A stretch of DNA of 64,000 bases from Paraburkholderia haematera (GCF_905220975.1 NZ_CAJNBK010000017.1:81982-145981); one strand, 5' to 3'. Shown: positions 28,158-37,794, counted from the first letter of the stretch. Program-made: numbers and translations. The notes: generated by a model not told the origin, from the sequence alone.

Positions 28158-28368
28158 TCCCCTGTTGACTGGATCGGCGCGAGCCAGCTCAAGATCCTGC
28201 AGGACAGGTTCCGCCGGTGGTGCATGACTGGCCACGTCCCTGAACGCATGATGTAACCGGTTTTGACAACACACAGGCACCTTGAATGGCGGCACCCCGC
28301 GAAGCATGGCCGGCGGGTTGGTTGATCACACGCCGTCGTCCGCTTGCCACCGCCACACGAGATGCTCG

Positions 28369-28845
28369 TCACGATCCCTTTGCAGCCGAGCGCCGCAATA
28401 ACCGGGGGTCGGTCAACCACTCATCACGCGTTCCAACCACGACGAGCGCGAAGTCCGGATGATTGGGATTGAGCAAATAATTGGATTCCGCAGGAACGAC
28501 CGCACTGGGAACAGCCAGCACGGCGCTGGTTCGCTTCCGCTCCCACGCCGATCCAAGTTGCTGCAGTTCGGCCCGCGCTGAAATGTCCCGCCAGTCGCGA
28601 GGCAAACTGGCGGGATCGATACGTTCGACGATTTTCTCCGGGATACTGGCCGGGATCATCACGTAGCGGGCGCGCAGCGGTGAATCCTGGACCAACATCT
28701 CGAGCAGCGCGAGCGATTGCGTCTGCGCCGTATACACCATCGCGACGCCTTTGGGGTTCCACCGGCCACCGTACAATCGCGCTCCTTCCCCAGAAAAAGC
28801 GGTATCCGCATATCGTTCAGTCACCACCCGCCATGCCGTGAACAT
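28369..28845 (-). CDS. RES-domain toxin
   Basis: The 158-residue protein has the RES pattern: AWRVVTERYADTAFSGEGAR, then GRWNPKGVAMVYTAQTQSLALLE-type sequence and a C-terminal SNYLLNPNHPDF. Characterised RES toxins degrade NAD+ in the cytoplasm. The conserved Arg, Tyr/Glu and Ser/Asn-containing segments are present. Its ATG overlaps the antitoxin stop by one base (TGATG), so the pair is translationally coupled. Confidence 0.85.
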   Translation of the reverse strand: MFTAWRVVTERYADTAFSGEGARLYGGRWNPKGVAMVYTAQTQSLALLEMLVQDSPLRARYVMIPASIPEKIVERIDPASLPRDWRDISARAELQQLGSAWERKRTSAVLAVPSAVVPAESNYLLNPNHPDFALVVVGTRDEWLTDPRLLRRSAAKGS

Positions 28846-29285
28846 CACGCAAACACGCCATGCTCGATGCGTCCCAGCGTATCCATCACGCTATCGGTGC
28901 CAATGTCGGTATCGACAAGACTCAGTGGCGTGGCGTCTCCCAGGGCAGCAACCGGCATCTTAAGCCAGGCGAGTGCCAGGTCGAGATCGTCAAACACCTC
29001 GGCCGCGCGCGCGGCGACACGCGCGAGTCGCAGCAGCTTGGCTGACTCCTCACGGCTCAACACCCCTTCCCGCTTGCGACGCGCCAAGGTCCGCTCCGGG
29101 ATATCGAGCGCCTGCGCCAGTTCTGCTTGCGAAAGTCCGATGGATTTGAGCATCGCGTCCAGCGCCCGCGACGAAATGCCGTGGCGGACCACGTCCACCC
29201 ATTCAAGGCCGGATCGGGGAGAACGCGGAAATACCGACCGTCCTCCAAGCAATGAATCGGCTGATACCTTCTCGATGACGTTCAC
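28845..29285 (-). CDS. Xre/MbcA/ParS-type antitoxin
   Basis: The 146-residue protein has a Xre-like helix-turn-helix (GLSQAELAQALDIPERTLAR) and a C-terminal toxin-binding domain (EVFDDLDLALAWLKMPVAAL, then GDATPLSLVDTDIGTDSV). I start at the GTG at 29285, seven bases after GGAGG. The ATG at 29303 would overlap that ribosome site. It would neutralise the RES toxin and repress the operon. Confidence 0.85.
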   Translation of the reverse strand: MNVIEKVSADSLLGGRSVFPRSPRSGLEWVDVVRHGISSRALDAMLKSIGLSQAELAQALDIPERTLARRKREGVLSREESAKLLRLARVAARAAEVFDDLDLALAWLKMPVAALGDATPLSLVDTDIGTDSVMDTLGRIEHGVFA

Positions 29286-29298
29286 GATTTCACCTCCT

Positions 29299-29330
29299 GC
29301 CATTTGGCATCTATTTTACACCAAAATGGC
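29299..29330. promoter_or_regulatory. Toxin-antitoxin operator
   Basis: Arms GCCATTTGG (29299-29307) and CCAAAATGGC (29321-29330) form an inverted repeat with one extra base. They bracket a TAAAAT box that would be the -10 of the minus-strand operon. Confidence 0.55.
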
Positions 29331-29864
29331 AGAGACAGTAGTTGCCATCGAAACATCGCCGGTCCGGGACGGACTGCTGGCTACTTTCAGCGAAAGAGCG
29401 CGCCAAACCCCCTTGGGGGGAGATCGACAACACGCCCAGGCACCGCTCCGACGAGAAGGTGCGCTCGAATGCTAGGAATCTGAAGACCCTGGCGTAAGGG
29501 AGCGAAAGAAGGCTGAGGCGGGCGATGCGCAACATGTAGGCTGCGGAGGCCCACGACGGCACCTCACGGAGTCGCAAGATGCAAACGGCAAGCAACGGCC
29601 ACGCGCAGCAGTGGACCTTTGCATCTACTTGTGTTGCACACGTGCGGCGTTTCTAAGTTCGCCGGCGACAAAGGAGCCAAATGTAATGGCGATATCCGGC
29701 ACGGTCAGGATGTTGGCATCTGTGACCTGAGCCGGTTTGAGCATTTGATCCATCGAGCGTGCAAGTGCGGTTCGTGCGCCGGCCGATATAAAACCTTTTC
29801 TTGTTTGATTCCTTGTTGGTATAAACCCTAGTTTCGCGCAGTTCCATTCCCCAAGGAGTCGACG
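29331..29864. other. No confident gene
   Basis: Short open frames only. An ACCCCCTT / GGGGGG hairpin lies near 29409. Nothing recognisable. Confidence 0.35.
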
Positions 29865-30292
29865 ATGACAGACGAGATTGACCAGGCAGCAGTGAACCGG
29901 TTCGAGGATGCGCTATTTATTCACGCGAGCGCAGTAACCTGAGTGGCGTGGCGCGGACGTTGGTACGAGCAATCAATGCCTGCTATCAGGAAGACGTGCG
30001 GGCGCGCGAGGGTCCGGCAGTACGGCTGACCGTCCATCAGCTCGCGTTTCTCTGCGGAGTCTTCGAGGTCGACAACACGCTGAATGTCTACGGGAAGGTG
30101 AGCACCGAGTGCAGAGAGAAAGGACGTGGCCATAAAAGCCGCCCGCGCGGGAGCCAAAGAAACCACACCGAACGCGAGGTGAAGACAGGCGCTTCCGAAA
30201 AAATAGTGCCAAAGAAATCAATGACTTTGAACTTTGAATCCGATCGGGCGGGCACACGTTCCAGTCTTGCGCCCGCTTTTCTTACATTTTAA
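29865..30292 (+). pseudogene. Possible broken gene upstream of parA
   Basis: An ATG at 29865 with AAGGAG upstream opens MTDEIDQAAVNRFEDALFIH but stops after 25 codons. Another frame across the same point reads RERSNLSGVARTLVRAINAC, then EDVRAREGPAVRLTVHQLAFL and onward to 30292. A one-frame lesion in an ancestral gene explains both. The protein family is not recognised. Its 3' end resembles the parB 3' end and its downstream sequence. Confidence 0.35.
30248..30280 (+). terminator. Probable rho-independent terminator before parA
   Basis: GCGGGC and GCCCGC arms enclose a 17-base loop and are followed by TTTT. It would isolate the parAB operon from upstream transcription. Confidence 0.5.
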
Positions 30293-30385
30293 TTACTCCA
30301 ATTCGGCGATTTCCAACCCGTGTCCAACTACTCCGCGCGGTGACTCGGAATCCCCGTGTGATTGGTCTCGCAACAAATACCTAAA

Positions 30386-30411
30386 GTAAACCTTCAAGTT
30401 TACGAGTTTAC
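30386..30411. promoter_or_regulatory. parA operator-like repeats
   Basis: GTAAAC-CTTCAA-GTTTAC is a perfect six-base dyad (30386-30403), followed by a third GTTTAC at 30406-30411. It lies about 90 bp before parA. The HTH-bearing ParA, as an autorepressor, is the likely ligand. Confidence 0.5.
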
Positions 30412-30496
30412 CGGCTATTATTCGCCGAAATCGCACGTCATCGAACTTTGATGATTGTCGCGGTTTTCGATGACAACACCAATTCGCAGGTACCTC

Positions 30497-31702
30497 ATGG
30501 TTACTAAGGAACTACCCCCGCCTCGCAAGGCAATTGGTATCGACCAACTGATCGCCATTGCTGACCGGGCAGAGGCGACGCTCGCGCAGCTGCGCGACGA
30601 CCTCCTTGAGCCTTGGCCCAGAAAGATGGCGCCCATGCTCACGGCGTCGCGCGTGGCTAAGCTTTGCAAGATCGAGCGCACCCAGATCCAGTACCTGTGT
30701 ACACGAGGTAACAAGAAGGGAGAGTATCCCACGGGCACCCTTACCGGCAATGGACGCAATCGTGAGTTCACGCTCGCGGAAGCACAGCAGTTCATTCGTA
30801 TCGCGGCGCCGTACAAGCGCCGTCCGGAAGGGGCGCTCGGCCTCGCGATGGCCATCGGCAACTTCAAGGGCGGCGTTGGTAAAACGACCAGCGCTGTGGC
30901 AATTGCTCAGGGTCTGACCCTTCATGGTCACAAAGTCCTGCTGATCGACCTCGATCCGCAAGCTTCGTCGACAACGCTCATGGGCTACGTTCCGACGCCG
31001 GAAGTCACCGAAGAAATGACGGTGATGCCGCTCGTCTACGAGGAACAGCCGGACCTGAACTACGCAATCCTTCCGAGCTACTGGGACAACCTAGATTTCA
31101 TCCCGGCTTGCCCTGCTCTGTTCGGCGCGGATTTCTACCTGCCGAACCGGCAGTCGAAGGATCCGAACTATCAGTTCTGGCAGGTCCTAGAACGGGCGAT
31201 GGGTCCGATCCGAGAGAAGTACGACGTGATCGTGATCGATACACCGCCGAGCCTTGCGTACCTCGCCACCAGCTGTTTCATGTCGAGCGACGGCCTGATT
31301 GTTCCGCTGCCGCCCGAGACCCTCGACTACGCCTCGAGCGCGTCGTTTTTCCGGCAGTTCGCAGACCTGTTCAAAGCCTTGGCCGACGACCGCGACGTGC
31401 AGAAGGAATTTGCTTTTATCAGCATCTTCCTCTCGAAGGTGAAGCCGCGGGTCGACGCCACCGACGTCGTTCGGTCATGGATTCAGCAAACCTACCCGGA
31501 GTTGCTGGGTCGGGCAGAGATTCAGGATTCGGACGTCGTCAAGAACGCAGCAGCCGAGTTCAAGACAATCTACGACGTTCAGGCCTTGGGTCAGTACAGC
31601 CGCGCCATTGATTCGTTCGACGCCATGGTCGACGAGATAGAAGGGCATATTCAAGGTGCGTGGGCCGCGCAGTTGCTGAAGGAGAAAGCGAATGTCGAGT
31701 AA
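30497..31702 (+). CDS. parA: ParA-type partition ATPase with N-terminal HTH
   Basis: The 401-residue type Ia ParA has an N-terminal DNA-binding part (LTASRVAKLCKIERTQIQYL, then EFTLAEAQQFIR) and a deviant Walker A loop NFKGGVGKTTSAVAIAQGL. Walker A' LIDLDPQASST and Walker B VIVIDTPPSL are present. It powers plasmid segregation on the nucleoid and normally represses its own operon. I start at the ATG at 30497, with AGG upstream. The end overlaps parB by 11 bases. Confidence 0.92.
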   Translation: MVTKELPPPRKAIGIDQLIAIADRAEATLAQLRDDLLEPWPRKMAPMLTASRVAKLCKIERTQIQYLCTRGNKKGEYPTGTLTGNGRNREFTLAEAQQFIRIAAPYKRRPEGALGLAMAIGNFKGGVGKTTSAVAIAQGLTLHGHKVLLIDLDPQASSTTLMGYVPTPEVTEEMTVMPLVYEEQPDLNYAILPSYWDNLDFIPACPALFGADFYLPNRQSKDPNYQFWQVLERAMGPIREKYDVIVIDTPPSLAYLATSCFMSSDGLIVPLPPETLDYASSASFFRQFADLFKALADDRDVQKEFAFISIFLSKVKPRVDATDVVRSWIQQTYPELLGRAEIQDSDVVKNAAAEFKTIYDVQALGQYSRAIDSFDAMVDEIEGHIQGAWAAQLLKEKANVE

Positions 31703-32720
31703 GTTGAAGGAACGCCTGATGGCGCGCACGGCTGGGGTCGCCGATAGAGCAGAGTCTGCGGCTGCGGCGCGCCCTCCCGAGGCAACGCCACGCGCGGCGA
31801 CCATGCCGGCGCAATTGGGCGCCTTCCGCCTCGAAGCGCGTGAGTATCAAGAAAGAATCCAGCAACTGCAAACGGAACTGGAAGAGGCCAAGCGCAGTGG
31901 CAAGGGCTCGATGAAAGTGCCGTTGACCGACCTGCACGAAGTCCCGGGGCGGCGGCGCTACAAGTCGCCGGAGGCGTTCGCCGAACTGCGCGAGAACCTC
32001 CGGCACAACAAATTGGCCACGCCTGTTGGTATCCGGCCTCGTGTCGAAGGCGGCTTTGAAATCGTCTCGGGACACTGGCGCACGGATTCCTATCGGGAAC
32101 TGGGTCGGCTAGAAATCGACTGCGTGCTGGACGACGATTCGAGCGAGGACGAAGCGGCGCTCTCTGCGTTCTACGCGAATCTGTTGCAGTCAGACCTGAC
32201 CGACTATGAGAAGTACCTCGGCTTCAAGGACATCCGCCAACGCTTTCCGGACATGACCCAGGCCAAGATGGCAGAGCAGGCCGGGGTGAACGAATCGGTG
32301 GTTTCCGCACTGATGGCGTTTGACGATCTCCCGGCTGAAGTTCTGACCCTTCTGAACGAGAAGCCTGCCCTCATGGGCGCGACTTCTGGCTATGCGTTGG
32401 CGCGCTTGGTCAGAACCGGAAAGGGAGATCGGGTTGTACTCGCAGCTCAGCGGCTGGCGAACAAAGAGCTGGATGAAACACAGGCGGTGAAGTTCGCGAG
32501 CGCGGACCCGGCGAAGCAGAAGGCGACGCCTGCTGCGACGTCTTTCAAGGTCAAGGCAGGGCGGGGCACGTACTGTGATGTGCGTCAGGCCAAGAATGTC
32601 GTGCGGCTGGAGTTCCAGTCGGAGGCTGAAGCTCAAGCGGTCCAGTCGGCGCTAAAGGAAGTTCTGGAGCAGCGCGCAGCGGCAACTCAGGCGGAGCAGA
32701 CAGAGGTCTCGGAAAAATAG
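31692..32720 (+). CDS. parB: ParB-type partition protein
   Basis: The 342-residue protein has the ParB N-terminal nucleotide-binding fold (LRENLRHNKLATPVGIRPR, VSGHWRTDSYREL, SAFYANLLQSDLTDYE) and a central helix-turn-helix (TQAKMAEQAGVNESVVSALM). It would bind the parS centromere and ParA. An AAGGAG site precedes the ATG and it is translationally coupled to parA. Confidence 0.9.
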   Translation: MSSKLKERLMARTAGVADRAESAAAARPPEATPRAATMPAQLGAFRLEAREYQERIQQLQTELEEAKRSGKGSMKVPLTDLHEVPGRRRYKSPEAFAELRENLRHNKLATPVGIRPRVEGGFEIVSGHWRTDSYRELGRLEIDCVLDDDSSEDEAALSAFYANLLQSDLTDYEKYLGFKDIRQRFPDMTQAKMAEQAGVNESVVSALMAFDDLPAEVLTLLNEKPALMGATSGYALARLVRTGKGDRVVLAAQRLANKELDETQAVKFASADPAKQKATPAATSFKVKAGRGTYCDVRQAKNVVRLEFQSEAEAQAVQSALKEVLEQRAAATQAEQTEVSEK

Positions 32721-32822
32721 TTGTTTAAAATCAATGGCTTTGAAGTTTGAATCTTTCGCGAACGGCTTCGGCTCGACGCGAATAGGAATAACAAGATGAA
32801 TTGATCACCGGGCATAAAAGAC

Positions 32823-32852
32823 AAAAGCCTCCAGTTGGCGCTGGAGGCTTTT
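32823..32852. terminator. Intrinsic terminator after parB
   Basis: A perfect 12-base stem (AAAAGCCTCCAG / CTGGAGGCTTTT) with a six-base loop has A and T runs on its two flanks, so it could act in both directions. Confidence 0.85.
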
Positions 32853-32963
32853 GAATACGGGCTTGCTGTTCACTCGCCCGGCTGCACTTCCCGACTGCAA
32901 ATCGGGTTGAGCGTTGACACCTCGAAGTGTAGCCGATCGAATTAGACAGTCAAGCGTACTCCA

Positions 32964-32983
32964 TCCATTTTTCAAGAAATGGA
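32964..32983 (+). promoter_or_regulatory. Hairpin just before the replication gene
   Basis: TCCATTT and AAATGGA form a seven-base stem ending eight bases before the chosen ATG, where it would cover the ribosome binding region. It could limit initiator synthesis. Confidence 0.45.
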
Positions 32984-32991
32984 CGCTGGAT

Positions 32992-34263
32992 ATGTCTATC
33001 GCGCAACACTTCGTTGCTGGCGAGGTGGGGTTACGCCCGCACTTCCCCGAAACCGAAACCGTCGATGTTTCCCCTGCTTCTCAGGCGACCGATGGCAGCG
33101 ACGCGATCGCCCTGAGTTCCGATTCCGTCAACCTGCCGTGGGTCATCCTGCGGGCCGTCCATCGCGCCTCGCGCCTCGATGGGATCCCTGCTCGAGCGCG
33201 CTCCGTGTTGGCTGCACTTGCACGCACTGTTGACGCGTCTAACCCGTACGGGCACATCTACGCTCGACGTGAGTTGCTGACCGAACGGTCAATGCAGTCA
33301 GAGCGGACGTTCTACCGAAGCCTCGATGACCTAGAAACCGCAGGTCTGATCGCCCGGCCACCGCAACGCCGCTACGTGCAGGCGGGTCTCTTTGGTCGCG
33401 CCTATCTTCACCTGACCGAGCGTGCTGCCATCATTCTCGGGCTGGCAACGGAGCCAATCCCGGCTGCTCAACCAGTCGAAGCAAAGGCTGATTCGGTGGA
33501 TTCATCAAGCACCAATGCCGGAGTTCAGCAAGCCGGTACCACCGCGGCTGAAGCATTTTCCTATCGGTCTGCCAATCTGGCAGACGGTGGTATATATAGG
33601 AATCTTTTCCCCACCTCTTTACAAAAGAGACAACCGGGGCAAGTGCCTCTGGACCTTCAGCGCCTGCGGTCCCTGGGTTTTCGGGATTACCTGATTTTCA
33701 AACTGATGCGCGAAGCACGTGAGCAGGGCAAACGTCTGTCCGATGTTGTCGAAGCAACGTGGGAGCATCTTCAGAAAGCCAAGCGGCCCATCTGCTATCT
33801 GCGCGCCCTTCTGACCAGCACAGCCGATTTCTCATTCCAGATCCGCGCACGGCATGCAGAGCAAAACGCCGCGCGTGCTGCGGTCGAGGACCAACAAGCC
33901 GCCGAGTCGCTGGTTCGCGAGGTCGCGGGCCTGTCCTTCGTCGACGCTACCGGTGAGCGCAAGCTCGTCGTCGATGCTGACGGACTGTCGCTATCGGTCT
34001 ACAACGCGGAGGAGGGCGTCGCACGTCGCGAGGCGGGTCAATGGCAACTGCGATTCGCGAAGGCACTCCGGAACGGTCAGATCCGACCAGCACAGCCGGA
34101 TGATCTCGAAGCATTTGCCCAAGGGCGCCGTCAGGCGACCTCGTCCGCTCTCCCGCATATCGTCGACACTCCGCGCATCGCCACCGAGGCTGTCACGGAT
34201 AATCTGGCCCTTTTAAAAGGAGCGTTGCGGCGGTTCTCCCCGGCGCTGTCACGGGCGGTATGA
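32992..34263 (+). CDS. Probable plasmid replication initiator (winged-helix)
   Basis: The 423-residue protein includes a helix-turn-helix-like block (RRELLTERSMQSERTFYRSL, then DLETAGLIARPPQRRY) typical of plasmid Rep and replication O-type proteins. A linker and a basic C-terminal half (LRSLGFRDYLIFKLMREARE) follow. I take the ATG at 32992. The frame extends to a TTG at 32914. Position directly after parAB and its terminator fits a rep gene. The family is not firmly identified and no iteron array is obvious. Confidence 0.65.
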   Translation: MSIAQHFVAGEVGLRPHFPETETVDVSPASQATDGSDAIALSSDSVNLPWVILRAVHRASRLDGIPARARSVLAALARTVDASNPYGHIYARRELLTERSMQSERTFYRSLDDLETAGLIARPPQRRYVQAGLFGRAYLHLTERAAIILGLATEPIPAAQPVEAKADSVDSSSTNAGVQQAGTTAAEAFSYRSANLADGGIYRNLFPTSLQKRQPGQVPLDLQRLRSLGFRDYLIFKLMREAREQGKRLSDVVEATWEHLQKAKRPICYLRALLTSTADFSFQIRARHAEQNAARAAVEDQQAAESLVREVAGLSFVDATGERKLVVDADGLSLSVYNAEEGVARREAGQWQLRFAKALRNGQIRPAQPDDLEAFAQGRRQATSSALPHIVDTPRIATEAVTDNLALLKGALRRFSPALSRAV

Positions 34264-35544
34264 GTAGGGCACAAGCGAAAGGATTCAAGGCGGACAACGG
34301 AGAGCGCAATCCCTTAGCCTATAACAGAGACCGGACGAAAATATTGGGGTAATCGTTCGAATCGCGCGAAAACTGGAGGTTCGACGGAAAAAGTCATTGT
34401 CGATCGACGATTTACGCATCCTTCGATTACCCGAAAGCGGCTTCGTCGCCGAGCCTTGCTGCGAGCCGCGGCGCACGCGAACGCCGCCAGAATTCGCACG
34501 TAAAGGACGACAACCCCGATGAGCCGGTCACCGCCATCGCGCCGGAAACAGACGTCGAAAGCGGCGCATGCGCGGTCGACGGCGGAGGAACACCACATCA
34601 GTTGAAATCTGGCCACCACTTTAGTTGTGTGAGCGTTTCCGGCATCAATGTGCCGGTTTAACGCCGGTAGCCTTGTCTGCATTGTGATTGCCAGACAGGC
34701 CCGGCAGGGCGGCGGAACAGCGACTATCATGGAGAGGTGGTCCATGCCCACGGCACGTGACCACCCACGGAGCAGCGGCGGGGCTGGCGGACCAACTGGC
34801 CGCCCGTCGCTCCTCCGCCGCGCATCACGAAGCGGACCGCGCGATCACTATAGGCGGGCCGTTTTTTTGTGCACGCTCAATGCCGCTAACTCCTGTTAGC
34901 GGCATGGCATCGACGCCGCAGGCAGGACACCGCGCTGCCGTTACGGTCGCTGGCCACAGCAGGGCACAGCCACGCCGTGGCTGCGCGGCCGGGAACGGGC
35001 GGTTTGCCGCCTTCACCGGCGGGTTGTTGTCATTAGCAGCCCTATGTTTAATCGGTCGTCGGTTGAAAGGAAAGTTGCAGCACCTCCGGTCAGCCTGCAA
35101 TGGGCGAGGGCTGGGTTGCCGCCTGTGTCGCAATAACTTTTGCATCTGCGCGAAAAGGAGCGACAGTCGGAAATGCCAGACCAGGGAAGAGAATGTCTGA
35201 AATGTCACATGCCCTGGCACTCCCCGGCCGGGATCTCCGTGAAACAGAGGGCTGACTTACTTCAGGAATCGAAGAAGCAATGCCGGTAAGGCTTTGCGGC
35301 GGATGTTGCCGGCTTTCCGTTGGGTTGTTTCACGGCTGGACGCGATGGACCAGCCGTCAGGTCGCCAAAATGCGGTTAATGTGCACATACATACTAAAGG
35401 GCACGAAAAAACGTAGCGAATGACACGTATTTTGTAGTGATTGAATTGGCGTGCAAAACCGCAGTCACGACGCTGCCCGAGGGGCCGATGTCCGGGTCGT
35501 TTTGTACTATAAAACATGAAGGTCGGACAACTGCAGTGTAGTCG
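34264..35544. other. Long stretch without a confident gene
   Basis: Overlapping frames on both strands have no recognisable domains. Visible structure includes a perfect 11-base stem (ATGCCGCTAAC / GTTAGCGGCAT, 34880-34905). A sequence near 34610 resembles IS21-type ends, but no transposase frame was found. Confidence 0.4.
34833..34868 (+). terminator. Possible terminator
   Basis: CGGACCGC and GCGGGCCG (one mismatch) flank a 13-base loop and are followed by seven T. It lies about 570 bp after the replication gene. Confidence 0.5.
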
Positions 35545-35880
35545 ATGATACCACCACGTTTCTTGCGGGCAGTCAACATCGCACGTCCGCACGGCGCGCA
35601 TCGATATGACCTGTTCGGTCCGAAGATCGGGCGCCGGCTAACCCTGTTCGAGCGGCTCGCCTTCGATGTCTGGGTTCGTCTCGAATCAGACCCGCACGTG
35701 TCTGCGAAAAACGCGATGGACAAGCCGGGATGCGGATTTTGCTGGCGCTGCAGAGGTGACCGTGGGCTCATTAGTATGGACAACAGGCACGTCGCCATGG
35801 ACAGTCGGTTAGACGCGAAGCCACCCAGGGTGCGCCGGAGGGAGTGGAGGGCACCACGCCGACGCTGTCATAGCGCATAG
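35545..35880 (+). CDS. Orphan N-terminal fragment, TnsA-like
   Basis: The frame opens MIPPRFLRAVNIARPHGAHR, then YDLFGPKIGRRLTLFERLAF, DVWVRLESDP. The start resembles TnsA-type endonuclease N-termini in Tn7-like mobile elements of related bacteria (from memory). The similarity ends near residue 55 and the remaining sequence is basic and irregular, so the gene looks truncated and inactive. Confidence 0.35.
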   Translation: MIPPRFLRAVNIARPHGAHRYDLFGPKIGRRLTLFERLAFDVWVRLESDPHVSAKNAMDKPGCGFCWRCRGDRGLISMDNRHVAMDSRLDAKPPRVRRREWRAPRRRCHSA

Positions 35881-35939
35881 TTGCAGCAGAACGGCGCCGT
35901 GATCCAACGGACGGTTTCGGGCTCGAGCGCTGTCATTTC

Positions 35940-36185
35940 TCATGTCCGTTGATTCAAAGCAGGATTTCGATTGAGCATACTCTCCATGCCGCCCTGAATG
36001 ATGAAGACAGGCGCCTGGCCGTAGGGCATCGGAGCGAAATGCCCGGCATCGGCGCCCGTGATCGACAGACATAATGCATGCGGAGTCAAATTCCGCGGTG
36101 GCAGATGCATGCACGCGTTGAACTGGTCGTTCGTGCTGTCGTTGCCCTCCTGCGCCAGATGAAACAGATTGCGGGAAACACCAGA
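35940..36185 (-). pseudogene. C-terminal remnant of an unidentified protein
   Basis: An 81-codon frame without an upstream start reads RNLFHLAQEGNDSTNDQFNA, then MHLPPRNLTPHALCLSITG, ADAGHFAPMPYGQAPVFIIQ. It has natural protein character but no start except an internal ATG. It ends 20 bp before the cysM stop in the same direction. The family is not recognised. Confidence 0.35.
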
Positions 36186-36204
36186 TCAGCGCTCGCGATG
36201 TCCA

Positions 36205-37107
36205 TCACGCTGGAAATGCGCCTGTCGACAGGTAACGATCGCCGCGATCACAAATAACGAACACGATCGTCGCGTTCTCAACTTCCCGGGCAATGCGCAT
36301 TGCCACAGCGCATGCGCCACCCGCCGAAATGCCGCAGAAAATCCCCTCGATCGCAGCAAGGCGACGGGCTGCAGCTTCAGCCGTTGTCTGACCAACTGAC
36401 TCGGTCCGATCGATCCGCATGGGCTCGAAGAATGCGGGCAGATATCCGTCGGCCCATTTGCGTATGCCAGCAATCCGCGAGCCATCTTCAGGTTGCACTC
36501 CAACGATCTGAACGGTGGAATTCTGTTCTTTCAGAAACCGGCTTACGCCCATGATGGTTCCGGTAGTCCCCATGGCCGAAACGAAATGAGTGACGCATCC
36601 CTGCGTTTCACGCCAGATCTCGGGACCGGTACCTTTGTAATGTGCGAGCGGGTTATCGGGGTTGGAGAACTGATCGAGAACGATGCCCCGGCCTTCCCGT
36701 TCCATCTGCGCAGCGATATCTCGCGCGCACTCCATACCGCCCTTGGCAGGCGTCAGGATGATCTCGGCGCCATACGCTGCCATGCTGCGGCACCGTTCCA
36801 CGGAGACATCCTCCGGCATGAGCAGTACCATCCGGTAGCCGCGCTGCGCGGCCACCATGGCGAGCGCGATGCCTGTGTTGCCACTGGTCGCTTCGATCAG
36901 CACGTCGCCGGGCCGTATGCGTCCGCGATGCTCGGCCCCTTTGATCATGGACAGCGCCGCTCGATCCTTAACCGAACCCGCAGGGTTGTTGCCCTCCAGC
37001 TTGCCGAGGATGACGTTGTTGCGCTCCCGGATCGTTTCATCTGGCAGACGAACGAGTTCGACGAGCGAGGTGTTGCCAATGACGGCCTCAATGGTTCTGT
37101 AGGTCAT
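36205..37107 (-). CDS. cysM: Cysteine synthase B (O-acetylserine sulfhydrylase)
   Basis: This 300-residue PLP enzyme makes cysteine from O-acetylserine (or O-phosphoserine/thiosulfate) in the cytoplasm. The cofactor lysine lies in NPAGSVKDRAA. The substrate loop EATSGNTGIA has Thr in place of the more usual Ser. The phosphate-binding GTTGTIMG and ISAGGACAVAM complete the active site. The length is normal. It neighbours universal stress and nitronate monooxygenase genes, so a role in thiol supply under stress is plausible. Confidence 0.88.
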   Translation of the reverse strand: MTYRTIEAVIGNTSLVELVRLPDETIRERNNVILGKLEGNNPAGSVKDRAALSMIKGAEHRGRIRPGDVLIEATSGNTGIALAMVAAQRGYRMVLLMPEDVSVERCRSMAAYGAEIILTPAKGGMECARDIAAQMEREGRGIVLDQFSNPDNPLAHYKGTGPEIWRETQGCVTHFVSAMGTTGTIMGVSRFLKEQNSTVQIVGVQPEDGSRIAGIRKWADGYLPAFFEPMRIDRTESVGQTTAEAAARRLAAIEGIFCGISAGGACAVAMRIAREVENATIVFVICDRGDRYLSTGAFPA

Positions 37108-37179
37108 GTTCCACGGTATTGGCGAGGTGTGAAAACCACGGCTGTCGGATTGTTCAGCTACGAGCTTTTTCCGATGCCC

Positions 37180-37662
37180 TTATGCATGCGCGGAGAGTGT
37201 CTCTACCGGATCGTGAGCGTTCGCGTGTTCTGGGTCCATAGCGACCAGTACTGCGCAGGAAATCCTGTCCAGCAGCAATCGATCGTTATTGCCACTCCAC
37301 CATCGCCGCACCGGGCCGCTTCGGCGATGTCCCACGACAACCAGATCGGCCTTCAACTCACGGGCAAAAAACGGGATATGGACCAGCGGGTCGCCAATCG
37401 CGAAATGGGGCGTTGCGATGACGCCGCGCGCAGCGAGCGTCTCGATGCCGTCGTGGAGTATCTCCCTCGCAGACTGCTCCAACGCATCGAACGGCACGGC
37501 CGACGCAACGTCGGCCCCCTGCGTCCACGCCAGGCTATTCAGAATGGCAAGCAGGTGCGTTTCCGCGTTAAGCTGCTCCGCTAATGAGGCGCCATGACGT
37601 AGCGCCCGCCGCCCTTCACGGGTTGCGTCATAACACAACAGGATGCGCCCGAACGCAGACAT
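37180..37662 (-). CDS. Universal stress protein
   Basis: The 160-residue UspA-fold protein opens with FGRILLCYDATREGRRAL and has the nucleotide-binding C-terminal motif LVVVGHRRSGPVRRWWSGNN, which ends in LLDRISCAVLVA. It is close to the second stress protein of this window (46625-47059), which shares the CYDAT start and the RWWSGxN pattern. It lies upstream of cysM in the same direction. A copy of the ATATCAC-N3-GTGATAT palindrome lies 133 bp before its start. Confidence 0.85.
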   Translation of the reverse strand: MSAFGRILLCYDATREGRRALRHGASLAEQLNAETHLLAILNSLAWTQGADVASAVPFDALEQSAREILHDGIETLAARGVIATPHFAIGDPLVHIPFFARELKADLVVVGHRRSGPVRRWWSGNNDRLLLDRISCAVLVAMDPEHANAHDPVETLSAHA

Positions 37663-37794
37663 ATCGTCACTCGCTCCGATTCAGGAAGCCCCGCTATCCA
37701 GCAGCCGGGCGGCGGATGCGCAACCGTTCGAACGGCCGTCGCTCAGGAGCGCGGCAGCACAACGATGGAGATCACATCACGTCGAAATCATTAT

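Noticed and set aside
34600..34640. IS21-type end
   Set aside because: A few bases resemble known ends, but no transposase or matching end was found.
34825..35220. 131-codon minus-strand frame
   Set aside because: No domain; includes a palindrome and terminator-like sequence, and overlaps a plus-strand frame of equal quality.
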